A stretch of 64,000 nucleotides of DNA from Macropodus opercularis (lineage: Eukaryota > Chordata > Actinopteri > Anabantiformes > Osphronemidae): contig CM061104.1 of NCBI GenBank assembly GCA_030770545.1, positions 13,587,001 to 13,651,000 of the forward strand, in the 5' to 3' direction. A program made the translations under genes and the position numbers. A model generated the notes under the pieces. It worked only from the letters and a program-made list of their open reading frames with translations. It made no database searches and was not told the DNA's origin. The number at the start of each line of letters is the position of its first letter. The first letter of the stretch is position 1. Of the stretch, positions 1-12,300 are shown one piece after another.

Positions 1-1167
1 CTACAGACTACTTCGCAGACATTGCCGGGATCAGCCCTACTATGTCCACCTACTGGAGCTGTTTACGGAGGTATTCTGTTTGTGCAGTAATCTGATTGAA
101 TACATACACGCAGACAGTATTTTTTTATGTACGTGTGTGTGTGTGTGTTGCAGACATCTTTTCAGACTGAGCTTGGTCAAGCTCTGGACCTCATGACAGC
201 TCCTCCTGGTCAGATTGACCTCAACAGATTCACCATGGAAAGGTTGTGAAGTATCTGTAAAGCAAATCTGGAGAAAGTGTTTTTTATCAAATGTATGCAT
301 ATAAATGTGAAGGCTTTTTACCATGTTTCAGATATAAAGCAATTGTAAAGTACAAGACAGCCTTCTACTCTTTTTACCTCCCAGTGGCAGCTGCAATGTA
401 CATGGTGAGTGTCTCTTTATCAACATGACAGAAGAAGTTGTAGAATCTACTTGTACATAATGACGTAAGAGGTGAGAAACTAGCAGATTATAGTTATGAA
501 CCTTCTCCTATTGTTTAAAGGCAGGGGTTGAAAGTGAAGAGGAACACTCTAATGCCAAACACATCTTGCTTGAGATGGGAGAGTTCTTCCAAATACAGGT
601 TATTGCTTGTACACTTCTTAACTTCAAATGCTGACTTGTATTGTGCAGAATACTTGACCACACATGGATGTCATTTGCAGGATGACTACCTAGACTGTTT
701 TGGTGATCCTGCTGTGACAGGAAAGATTGGTACAGACATCCAGGATAACAAATGCAGCTGGCTGGTGGTGACAGCCCTGGAGGTCATGATTCCTGAACAG
801 AGAGCAGAGCTGGAGGTGGGACCTCAGGCAGCATATTGTGGCTTGGTTACAAATGCAGCAATAGAAATTGTATAATTATAAGAATGTCTTTGATTCACCG
901 GGGCTGTTCAGCCTTTGCCTGCCTACCGTGTAATTCCAGCTGATTTCATTGTTCTCTCCTCTGCAGGCGTGTTACGGACGCCACGACGATGCCAGCGTAG
1001 AAAAGGTCAAAGCGCTGTACAACAGCTTGCAAATGCCAGACCTGTACCAAAAATATGAAGACGAAAGCTACCAGCGGCTACAGAAACTCATCGCTTGTCA
1101 CGCTCAAAAGCTCCCTCACTCTGTATTTCTCAACTTTGCCAAGAAAATTTACAAGAGGAACAAGTGA
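1..1167 (+). CDS. fdps: Farnesyl diphosphate synthase, 3' part (six terminal exons; gene begins left of window)
   Basis: Cytosolic/peroxisomal prenyltransferase that condenses IPP with DMAPP and GPP to make farnesyl diphosphate for sterol synthesis and protein prenylation. Exons read: <1-70, 154-242, 332-404, 521-598, 681-815, 967-1167 (TGA 1165-1167); all junctions are GT-AG and in phase. The exon at 681 opens with DDYLD, the second aspartate-rich motif that binds Mg2+-diphosphate, followed by the highly conserved GKIGTDIQDNKCSWLV segment. The exon at 332 holds the KYKTAFYSFYLP helix. The C terminus KIYKRNK corresponds to KIYKRRK in mammals. The N-terminal half, including the first DDxxD, lies outside the window. 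Its neighbour rusc1 is also the neighbour of FDPS in human 1q22. No frameshift or stop is seen, so the gene looks intact. Confidence 0.96.
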
Positions 1168-1860
1168 GGCAGAAAGCTGGGCTTTGGAAGTTCTGTAACT
1201 GCTGTCAGGTGCATCAGCCCAGGTCCCTTTGACTTTTGCCATGATGCACCGTACCCACCAGGGACAAAGCTTTGATTCCAAAAGCATGACGCAACAAAAG
1301 AACCTTTCAGTGGTTTGTAAATATTTAGTTGTAAATGTTACTAACACCATCACCCCTTCTGTTCAGTTTATCTATTTATTGGAAGTGGTGTTTAATTTAT
1401 AGTGTAACCAATCATTGCTGAGCAGTACTGGATGTAAAGAACATGACAGTATATGAATTCACACAGGGGTCACCTTAATTCCGCGTATTTTTATATACCT
1501 CCTACACATGTTCGCTTTTAATAAATAATGTATGAGCAGCAATTATGTGTGGCATCATGCTTTTGTCTTACTATTTGTAAATGAATATATTAAAGTTGAC
1601 AGTTTAAAGTTCTGGGTTTTAGTTCTATGAGGAATCAATTATTTTGTGTATGACAGTAATATCTGCATTAATGATTTGAAGACAGTGTGATTTAATAGAA
1701 ATTAAAGGCTTGGCGGCCTTTGTTTAAAAAAAATAGTAATTTAAAGGAGATTAGGCAGCGAATCACTCAAGTTATATAGGATGTGATCATAAGGCAACTA
1801 AGGGGTGCGGTTACAGTCGGGGTGGGGGAGGCGGGGGAAGGCAGGGCTATGTTGGATACT
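1168..1860 (+). other. fdps 3' UTR and intergenic spacer to rusc1
   Basis: AT-rich, with no coding exon seen. A canonical AATAAA at 1520-1525, about 350 bases after the fdps stop, is the likely poly(A) signal. The rest, up to the GC-richer rusc1 start region near 1850, shows nothing recognisable. Confidence 0.6.
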
Positions 1861-3341
1861 CGCGAGAAGACCGATGCTGAGGCTGGTAACGTCGGAGAGA
1901 GGCTCGTATTCACACGGACTGTGATGTGACAGAGCCCGAAGAGATGGAGACGTTCATCCATCTTTACCCCAATGTGATCGTGAGTCGACTCCCGTTTTCT
2001 TCTAGCGACCGTTTTCCTTTTTAAACGAACAGGCTTGTCGGGTAAACGCAAGCTCATATTCCCGCACGGAGGCGGCGCAGGTTAAAGCCAGATTCCGTTG
2101 TGATATTTCTGATGTGAGCCAGGGCATTTTTTTATGCGTTGACGCTGAAATGTGAATGCAATGGGCAGTATTTGAGTTGTAATGTGGGTGGATGGGCCTG
2201 GATGCGCTGCGGTTGGTGGTACCCCCTCCTCCTCCCATCCTCCCAGTCTCCATCAGCTCTGAGGGATCGATAAACGCAGGGGTAAATTCTGTCCTCAGGC
2301 TTCATACGACGATAAGTCGTTGTTTGCTTTGTTTAAGGATTTTTTTGGCTTTAACGCTTTAACGCCGATTCAGGCAGATACGCGAAAGGAAACGAGGACT
2401 TGTGATTTATAATCCTCAGTGCTACGAAGGGCAGAGTGGAGGAATACACGAGCATGTCGGTAGCTGGGCTCTGGAAAGGGCTGATTATTTCATGCTCCAG
2501 TTAAATGGCTCTTATGGTAAGTCATTGCTGTTGAGGTTATTCTGCGCCTTCTTGTTTTTTGTCCACATCCAACTGCCTCTTATTAGCCTGTAAGGAGAGA
2601 TACAAAGGAGACAGCTGGACCAACTCATGAAAGCCAGAGAAGCTGAGCACACCACAAGACTCACAAACCTTCATCTATAGATAGACGGATAGATGGATAG
2701 AGCTCTCAATTGTTGTTTTCTATTGTTCAGTTGATGTGCAAATTACTTTTTCTTTTTCTCATATACTTAAAATTGAATGGCCAGTCCAGGTCCTCGAGAG
2801 CCACATTACATTGATCAGGTGTGTTCAGGCAAAGAGCAGCTGGAAAAACCATCCGACACACCTGACCAAGGTGATCAGCAGAGAGAGTTGGAAAAGCAGC
2901 AGGACAGTGGCTCTCGAGCTGCATTACATTGATTAATTTATCTAAATTTATTAATCTTTTCATCTCTGTTATTTTCTTTTTTGTTGCTTGATAATGTACG
3001 TTTTCACAGGAATATGTGTGAAATGTCTCTGTCCTCCCAAGGCTTGAGCTGTGATAATTATAAAATATAACGCCCCGAAACACTGGGGTTTTAATGACTA
3101 GTCCACATGATAGCGTTAACTTCAAAGGCCTAAAATATGAGCATGTGTACAGCAGGAAAACTATTTTTAATGAGCAGAGTTTCCTCATAGTCATTTGCCG
3201 TGTGTCTCCTTTGATGTTACAGGATCTTGGGAGTCAAGCCAAGATGTGACCGTCACGCGGCGTCGTAGTTTGGATCTGTCCAGTCTTTACAACACTTGTT
3301 TCTATAGCAACTGAAAAATTCTAAAAAGCAGCATTCCAACA
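1850..3341 (+). promoter_or_regulatory. rusc1 5' region: candidate non-coding first exons and an upstream ORF
   Basis: The sequence is CpG-rich from about 1850 to 2300. A first exon may end at 1979 (donor GTGAGT) and another at 2516 (donor GTAAGT). An acceptor (TTGATGTTACAG) at 3222 opens the exon that carries the coding start at 3342. If 1979 is joined to 3223, an ATG at 1944-1946 opens a 20-codon upstream ORF ending with TGA at 3247-3249, before the main start. Exon structure here is inferred only from splice motifs. Confidence 0.4.
2781..2935. repeat. Short fold-back (MITE-like) repeat in rusc1 5' intron
   Basis: Imperfect inverted repeat: CTCGAGAGCCAC at 2793-2804 is the reverse complement of GTGGCTCTCGAG at 2907-2918, with a second inner pair around TGATCAGG / CACACCTGACC. 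Both arms run into a similar CATTACATTGAT stretch. This resembles the palindromic non-autonomous DNA transposons common in fish introns; the family is not assigned. Confidence 0.5.
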
Positions 3342-6300
3342 ATGCAGTCCTCCAGCTGCTCCTCGCAGCCTCTAAAACCACGGCGTTTTGACATCAGCAG
3401 ACGGACCAGCACCTTAGCTGGACCAAAGTCTCATGGCCCGGGTTTACATAGGGAGGATAAAAACATGAACACAGTCGCTGCCCCCTCCCCACGCCGGGTT
3501 CCCAAAGGCCCCACTGCACCCATTAGGACCAGGGCAGCAGTTCAGCCTCGAGCTTCAGTAAGCCAGACCAGAGCTGGCTCACAAAAACAGGGTTCCACCA
3601 TCTCCAAATTAGCTAAACCCAAACCCAAGAGTGCTCGTGCATCAGCAGTGACCCAGATTGCACCTGCAGAACCGCCTCCTCCACTTCCCTCTGTTCTCCC
3701 TCTTGATCCAAATTGCAATGAGCCGAGCCTCCCGTGTCTGTGCTGCGATGGCCGTTCCCCGCAAGACAACAACAGCATGTTCAACCACAACCACAACAAC
3801 AACAACACCATCTCTATCAGACAGCAACTGCAGCTACCGCCTCCTCCAGCCCCACTGCCCCAGAGGCAGGATGTGATAGGGAGCAAAGAGCAACCTCAGC
3901 CTGTCTCACAAGGTCAGGCCCCGATGGAGCCTTCTGTCCGCCCTGCTGCCAATCTGGAAAACAAAGACAAGAATGCAGATGGACATGCTGGTCTGGACAA
4001 CAAGAAAACTGTAAAGGCAGAGGAAGAAGACGATGAGGAGGAGAGCAGTGGGGATATTGATATTGATTATGATGATGAGGAGGCTGAAAATGATGATGAT
4101 GACGATGATGATACTCTTGTGCCCTCGTGCTGTGACTGTCCCCCCTCTCTCTTGGAGTTCTCGCTCTCCTCGTCTTCCTCCTCATCCTCCACTTCTATCA
4201 GCTCCTGCTCTGATCTGGAGTCTGACTGTGCAGATCAATCCACATTTCTCTGCTCCTCCCACGACCAAGATAATCTCTCTATTGCTCTGTCCCTCAAAGA
4301 CCACTCACTTCCGCAAGCCAGGGAGGGCCAGTTTCCAGCACGCTCTCCCCCATCCCTTCCTCTCAATCCTTTCACCTTAGTGTCACGTTCCCCGATTCCT
4401 CCTTGCTCCCCAGATGAAGGCTACCCCTCTGCCCTGGATTCTCCTTCACCAGAATATTTAGGAGTCAAAAGTGATTCAGAGGGTACCAAACTAGGCCTAC
4501 TTGACTTCTTGGAATCAGTCGGGGAGTTTGGGAAAATGGAGCGATTCAGTCAGGTGATCCAAGTGGCTCGCTGGGATTTGGAGGGGGAACAACACTGGGA
4601 TGTTCTAAGGGATCGGCTAGATCACCTGGATCGCTTGGAAAAAGTCAACAGGGAGGTAAAACTGGCCTACATTGCAAGACTCCATGAGAAGGGATTTGAT
4701 CTTGGAGATCTGGAAGAGCAGGACCTGTCAGATGTCATGGATGAAATGGGAAACATTGATATTCCATTGAAGCTGTATAAAGGCCACGGGGAGATGATGC
4801 GAGACTCTCAAGAGTTTTCTGATGCTGGTGTTGACCTCACTGCTCCGTCAGACTGTGATGATCCTCTTGTTTCAGATTCTCTCACCCCTTCCCCCGTAGA
4901 ACCGCCACCTAGACCCCCAAAACCTCCAGCACGTCATGCCAGTGTGACCTCTGACCTCCACACCTACATCAATATTAGCAGGGAGACCACTTCCATGGCT
5001 GTCTCCACCTCTCCCACCTTATCCACTTTCTCCCTGAACTCTTCCTCACCCACATTCACCACTTTCAGGTGTGAAAAATCGCTACCTCCATCTCCACCAT
5101 CAGTTCCTCCTCTCCCTGCCACTAAGCCTGTCCCATACCTCACCCTCTATACCACCTCTTCTCCACCTCCAGCTATTCCCACCCCAACTCCTCCCATCCC
5201 TCCCCCTCGTAAGCGGCACCTTGCCAGGAAGGAGGCACAGCGTCTTGCTGCTCTTCAAGCTGAACAAGAAAAGACACCTGTGTCCCTTCCACCCCCTACC
5301 ACACGGCCACCCCCTCTGCCTCCTCCACCTGTTATCTCAGTCTCATCCTCATCTCCCCCTGCTATCCCACCTCCCCCTACTTTGCCTCCTCCCCCCTCCT
5401 TCCACGCCCTGGATGTAGAGATTAGGAAACTACTGATGCTTGCGGGATTGACCCAAGCTGAGCTCCTCAAACTCAGCCCAGAGCTTGGAGTGTGTGTTGA
5501 AGGGTTAGAAGATGAGGGAGATGAAGATAATGTTATTTTATCTAGATCTGTGGACTCACATGAGTTCAGACTAAAAGGCAGGGAGGAAGAGACGGAAAAT
5601 GATATCCAATTCATGACACGAGATGGGTGGAGCAGCAAAGACAAACTGGGTGGAGATGAAAGACTCACTATAGGTGAAGAAGGAAAAAAAGAGACTAAAG
5701 ACGCACAAAGAACCACCTCGTTTACTGAGATGGCAAGGAGGAGAAAGAGGAACAGTGGTCTGGCGTCAGAGCACTACTACAGCACCAGTCTCAGCAATAC
5801 ACAAGAAACCAAAGCTAAGAATATGAGCTTTGAGACTTTCCATTATCCTGCCGAGTTACCGGATTCACCTCCACCTCCTCCGCCTCCTCGCCCTTTACCT
5901 CCAGTCCCCCCATCTTTGACACCCCCCAAAGTCAGCACTCTGCCTGCCAACTCTGCGCAACCTGAGCGATTTGACTGGCTCATAGCATTCACCCCTGACT
6001 GTGATGCCCCACCACAGCCTCCACCCCTGGCAATGAGAAAATCCCATATGGAAACTCAGAGGAAGCTCAATACGTCTCCAGGGTCAGCGCCAAAGGTCAC
6101 AACCTTCAAAGAGTTGCGTTTCCGCAAGAAAAACACCTCTCCTCCAACAAAGGTGATCACAGAACCAGATCCTGACCCCACGATCATCACTCCAGATCCA
6201 GATATACTGTACAACTTGAAGTGGAGACGAGAGAAGGTAGGCAGTGATGGAAGTCAATGGGAGTACACCTCTCAGGCTCAGGCCCTGTTAATGCAGCCAC

Positions 6301-9300
6301 CACCAGCCCTCACCTCAATGGCTGCTCTGAAGGAAATGCTCCAGAGAGCAGAGGAGGAGGGCGGACAACCAGAGCTGTGCCCATCACAGAAGATAGGCTG
6401 CTCCGTCAGTGACAGCAGCCTGTGGACCATGGGCAGAGAGTGGGAGGACGAAGAAGCTAAGAGAGAGGAAAAGGAAAGCAACATAAATGAAGACAGAGAG
6501 GAGAAGGAAGTGGAGGTGAGAGGACGAGCTGATGGCGGAAGGACTTTTGAATCAAGAACTACGAGTGAGTATGAATTTTTATGACAATGATAGTGAAATA
6601 AATGCAGCAAATACATTTCCCACACGGTTAGGAACACATCAGAGTATTTGAGGGTAGTACAGTACAATGAATCTGGACTGGACAAAGAGAAAGAGATGGG
6701 GAAAAAGATAGACTCAGGGTCAATTTGTTCACTGACGCACAGATAACATCCTTGGACAGTACATTAGACAGAAATGGAAAACCAAGGAAGATGAAAACGT
6801 AGACTCAATTATGGGAGGAGAGTGAAGAGACAGAGGATGAACATGAGTCATAAAAGATGATGCATGGCATGACGACTTGGGGTAAACAGAGAATGAATGT
6901 AGATGGGAAAGAATAGAGAGGAAACATGAGCAAGAGGGAGAAATGAAGGAATAAAGACAGTGATGGTAATATGAGGAGAAAGAGGAGGTTGGAAACTTTC
7001 CAGCCAGCGTTTGCTGTTTGCTCATCAGAGTGTGATGTCACTGTTGCCTTATTCAATTATTCATCCACGTTTAAGGCCGATGGAGGGCCCACCAAGCTCA
7101 CTACCTTCTTTCTCCTTTCTTTCTCCAACTCTTAGCTCACAACTCATCTGCTTTTCTCCTTGTATTCTGTTTCTCTTACCTTCTTACTGGTTTTAAACCC
7201 CATCACTTTGGGATGTGTATTTCCTTTTCTCTGCTCTCTATCCTGTCTCCTCGCCCCCACCCATTCTCCCTAGAGTGGTACAAATAGCTCAGCTCAAGTT
7301 ACTTATCTCATGCGGAGCTGCCATGACTGCAAAGAAACCAAGCCTTAGATAGTCTATGTCCAGATACGTTAGGGTGGGTCCGTTCAAATCGCTCCTCCTC
7401 CCCTAATGGCACACAACTGTCATTTTTATTTGTGTAGCTAATCCCATTTCTAATGATCCAAATCAGCTGAATTATTTAGGTACGTTAAAGCCATTGCACT
7501 ACGTAGAGTTTGCATTGTATAGGTGTGTGTACCTTTAAGAGGCCAAGGGGTGGATCTTAGGAAGTAGACCAATGGCTGAGAGCCAGAGTCAGACAAATAG
7601 GAAGTGTCATGTCAGAGGTACAGCTCAGAGACAGTGCAACCAAGGTATGGTGACGATCTAGTTCGCGTCGTAGCCGGTAGCTCAGGTTTCCGTTAGAGAT
7701 AGTTGTTGTCCCAGTCTGAATCTCCACGCAGACACTGTGACTGAGCAGGAAGTGGGCAGATGTCAGTATCTGCCGTGTAACTGACTCAGCACTGCACTGT
7801 ATGCTGTACTGGTGGAGGGAGGAGGAGAGAGGAGGCTGGTGTTGGAGAAGGAGCTAGCGTGAAGTACAACAGGCAGCAACAGAAGGACAAAAAGGAGGAG
7901 ATCCAGAGGTGATGAAGCCACTGCAGTAGAGTAGGAAATGAAAGTGAAACCAGATGCTGTAACTGATTGACTCACAGGTTCTGCACAGTGTTTACATGTC
8001 TCTGTATCATCCCTGGTTGTATCCTACTGTAAATGAAAGGCTGCCATTACTGCTCCTCATAAATCAACTCCATTGACTCCCATGAACTGTCAATCCACTG
8101 TGACTTGTTTAACTACTGCATGATGTAACATGATGATGATCTCTGCTGGAATACTGCTCGTGAATGTGCCTTTTTCTCTGGACCGACACTAACATTTTCT
8201 ACATCTCTCTCTCCTTCCCATGTTTGTGCCACACACTCTTCCTTATTTCCAACTTTCTTTTCATCCCATTTTGTTGTTTCCATTTTTTGTCCATGGCTCT
8301 GCTTTGCTCCCCTGCACCTTTAAAACGTTAAACCCCTTCCTCTAAGCAGTTTCCTCCCCCCCACTCTCCCTACAGCAGTCTGCCCAACCCTACTTCCTTC
8401 ACACTGCCTTCCCTTCCTATTTTTCAGGCTACTGTAGCTCCCATCCCAGTGCAGATCCCAGGCCCCACAGCCACGTAGGCAGGGAGTCCACAGACAAACA
8501 GTGCAGCACTCAGTGGGCCCCCGCCGCCGGCTCAGCTTGTATCCACAGAGACGATTCCAGCACTGATATAATCTCTGGGTTTGACTACGAATCCCTGGCT
8601 GATTTCGGTGTAGACTGTCCGCGTGATCCTGGGAATATCTTTATGCGAAACACACACGTAGCTCACCACAGTGATTCCAACATCAATGATTGGGACTTTG
8701 TGTCTGACTCTGTTGGTAATTTTGACTCCCTCTACTGTAGTGACTCAGACCAGAAGAATGAGCCAAACACTGAGCCAGACATGTTCGTTAACGGCACCGC
8801 TGAGGATTCAGGTTGCACCACTCCATATAAAAACATAGATGTCTTGATGACCTATTCGAGGACTATCAATCCTGTGGATTCACTGTACTCAGAAAAGCGC
8901 ACACACTCACACAAAGAGCCCAGTAACAAGGCCAGGACATCCAAAGACCTCCCTCCTGTCCCATCCTATTTCGTTTACCACCCGAAAAACTGCCCTCTGC
9001 ATCGGGGTGCTCCTCCCCGCCTCTCCCCTATCGGAGCCCTCTCCCCTCCCCATCGCTCTGGAGCGCCCCCTCCAGGTGCTGCAGGCTACTGCCTCAGCTC
9101 CCCGCTTTTCCCACGCTCGCACACCTTGCCTGCCCTTGCTGCTCCCTTCTACTATCCCAACCTCTACCCTCCTATACCCCCCAGGCCGCCTCCCCTACCC
9201 CCAAAACTCTACCAGGCTCCTCTGCAGTCACGTGCAGCGAGTAAGATTTCTCTCTCTTCGCTCTCCCTTCATCATGCACTCTCTCTTATTGTCTGACATC

Positions 9301-12300
9301 TTGTGAATGTGCGTCTGTCTTTTTTACTCTCTGTCTCGTTGTTTTTGATATGGTGGCTCTCACACTGTTGTATTTTCGTTTTGCAACTCTGTGATTTGCA
9401 GAGTTAAAAGAACTGTGTAACTGTAGCTGTTTGATGTATCAGAAACCAGCTCTGGGCAGGTTATCTGATACGTCTTATCTACACTGTGCTTTCAAACCTG
9501 CAAAGGCCTTCAGGAGGGTAACAGCTGTTCCTGTCACAGAGTGACTAGAGTCACTCTCATCACTCCTTCGTCCTCCTCTATCTAAATGTCTTACTGTGTT
9601 AGTTTGGTCTTTTCTGTCTTTATGTTGTTTTGGTTTTCTTTAAGCTGATTGCACAGTGTTGCAAGGGAGCGTGTGTGTCTGTGTGTGTGTACATGCAATC
9701 AGTCCACAAGTTAGTCCACCACATCCTGTTCATTACACAAGTGTTTGCATATAAATAATATAATCTATATCTATGGATATAAGCATCAGTCTGTGCACGA
9801 CACCTGGCCCTTTGCACCTGATCTGTGTAGCTCATGCTGCTGTTTCTCCTCTAGCTCTGCAGTCCTCACATGTATGCTCATGCATATTTTTTAGTGTGTG
9901 AGTGTTTGTATGTGTGACTCTAGATTAATGCATGGGATCCCGTTTGTCCCTGATGCAGACAAGAAGTCCTCACAGATCCAGACGCCGAATGCTTACCACT
10001 GTAAACCAATGTTTAGAAGATGTGCTGTTCGTCACTAGTACCATGTGCTTCTAACGCTTCTCCATTGCTTAATTGCTCTTAACACTAATATTTTAGTTAC
10101 ATGTTTTGCTTTTGTTCAGTTTGTTTCTTATATTTATAAAGTAAGTAATTGCTGTCTTTACTGTCACTGCCAGCTGTTCGCAGTGTCTCGTTTGCCGGTT
10201 CTGTACAAAGGGAAGATACGTCCTGGATGGGCGAAGATGTGAAGCAGCCGAGAGGTTATGGCCTTTCCTCTCTGTGCCTGCAGGAAAAGAAAGGTGCGCG
10301 TGGCTGCATTCGTGTGCCCTCTTTGAATCTTTAGTTTGACTTTGTAGCTTTCTCTGTGTAACTAACTCTTGTCTCCTCCAGCTCTGGTCAGTGCTGTCAG
10401 TGTGGCAGTGGAAGCCATCTTGTCCCACTTCAGCTCTTCTCGGACTGTAGTTCAGAAGGTCAGTCCCTACTTTTGTTTTTATAGCTTTATGGTTGTTGTG
10501 TGTAAACGTGGTGTTGTACTGTATATTGTCTGTCTCTTTTTGGCGATAAATGCTTTATCTCTGAAAATGATTTCTCTCCCTTTCTTTTTGTTTCAAATCT
10601 GCATATTTTGTCTCTTTTCAGTCTCTCTCAGTTAACAAGGTACTTGAATATCTTTAGATAACCACTGTTTGTAGCTGTAATAACTTTATAAACTAACCCC
10701 CCTACAAAATCATCCCTCATCACATCGTACAACCCTCTTCGTCCCCTGGTCCTTTCCACCGTCATATATGTGTCCCATTTACCTTCTCTCTCTGTCCTAT
10801 CTGATCTTCCCCCCCCCCTCTCTCTCTCTCACTATCACTGCACATCTCTCTCCTCTCCTTATTCAATTTTGCCCCCACCATGCTTTTCGCCCTGCCCCAC
10901 CTCCTTTCTCTCAGGCCTTATCAGGAGACAGCACTATAAATCCATCCCTTGGCCGTCTGGTGCTGCAGTGCCTCTGCCCCGCCCTGCACGGTTTGCTGAC
11001 CGATGGCTTGAAACCCCATCAGAGTGACCTGATTGCAGGCAGGAGGCCAAACTCTGCCTGGGGTCTGGTCCAGGCCTCAACTAAGCCAGGTAGCACAGCA
11101 GGGATCATAGCAGTCAAGCGTTTCTATCCTTGGATATTAAGTACCAGGCTGTTCTTTCTCTGTTATGTTTCTTGGTACATAAATATAAACCCTGCTTTTC
11201 TGTCTAATATTTCTTCTGCATCAGTCAATACTTGTTGACGCAAAGTGAACAAAAGGAAGCAGCTATTGATTGGTTTATAAGTGCCAAGCTTCACTGCAAA
11301 TTTTCACCCGCCTCTGTAAGTTGTTGATCTTTTTTCCTCTCTGCCCTTCATCCCTTCCGTCCATGTTCAAGGTCCTAAAACTCAAGCCTTGTTCAACCTC
11401 CAAGTTCGCATTGGGGAGCTGCCTCAACTCAGGCAGAGCAAACACAGGTTCAATGCATTTCTTCTGGGCTTACTGAAGTAAGTATTTCTTCGCTGTCAAC
11501 CAGTTTAACAAAGTCAAAGCATAATTTTAAATCATTAATTGTATTTAAATTTTCCTGCACATTTTTTTCTAGTATCAAGTTTCTTGATTTCTGGCTTTCT
11601 CACCTCCAGTCCTGCAGTGGTGAGTTACCTTCAGTTTCCTGTCATGTATGTTTTAAGTCTGTATAGTAATAATGTGACGTGACGCCTTCTCTTCTCAGAT
11701 ATCTTGGTTACATATTACCATCCCACCTCGTTTATGCGTCTGTCGCTGACTGTCTGCCAGCCTCTGTTTGAGGAGCTGCTCCTCGTGTTGCAGCCTCTCA
11801 GCCTGCTGACCTTCAACCTCGACCTGCTCTTCCAGCATCACCATTTAGAGCCAGACAGTAACAGCCCAGAGATACCCAGCCCTCGCTGTCAGGATGCAGG
11901 GTCCCAGCTGTCGCCAAGGGGAGCCTTATCTAAAATCACAGACAGCAGGCATAATGAAATTCTCCCAGAAGTAGACCTTAGCAGTCCAGAACATCAGACA
12001 GTCAAAGAAAAATCTGTATCGTGTGTTAATCCAATAACTGGGGTTTCTGGGTCACCACATAGCAGTACTGCACCCATAAAGCCGTCAGTCACCGTCACTC
12101 AGACAAGTCCTCAGCTGTTGTGGGTGCAGGAGAAGGAGATTGAAGAGTTACCTCTGCCTGACATTGAAGAGGACAACCTTGCTCAGCAGGCAGGACAGGT
12201 AGCTCACTCCTGTGGCCATGTTCAGTTTGTGATGGTTTATCGTCGTGCAATCCTGCAGAGCTCATTTTTGTCTCTTAACTTCTAGGTGATCCAGCAGGGA

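Noticed and set aside
2727..3194. 155-codon minus-strand ORF in the rusc1 5' intron
   Set aside because: It overlaps the fold-back repeat and matches no family I recognise; no splice context.
3734..4036. Gln/His-rich frame within the rusc1 first exon
   Set aside because: Off-frame reading of the AAC/CAC repeats; the main frame is continuous and shows family features downstream.
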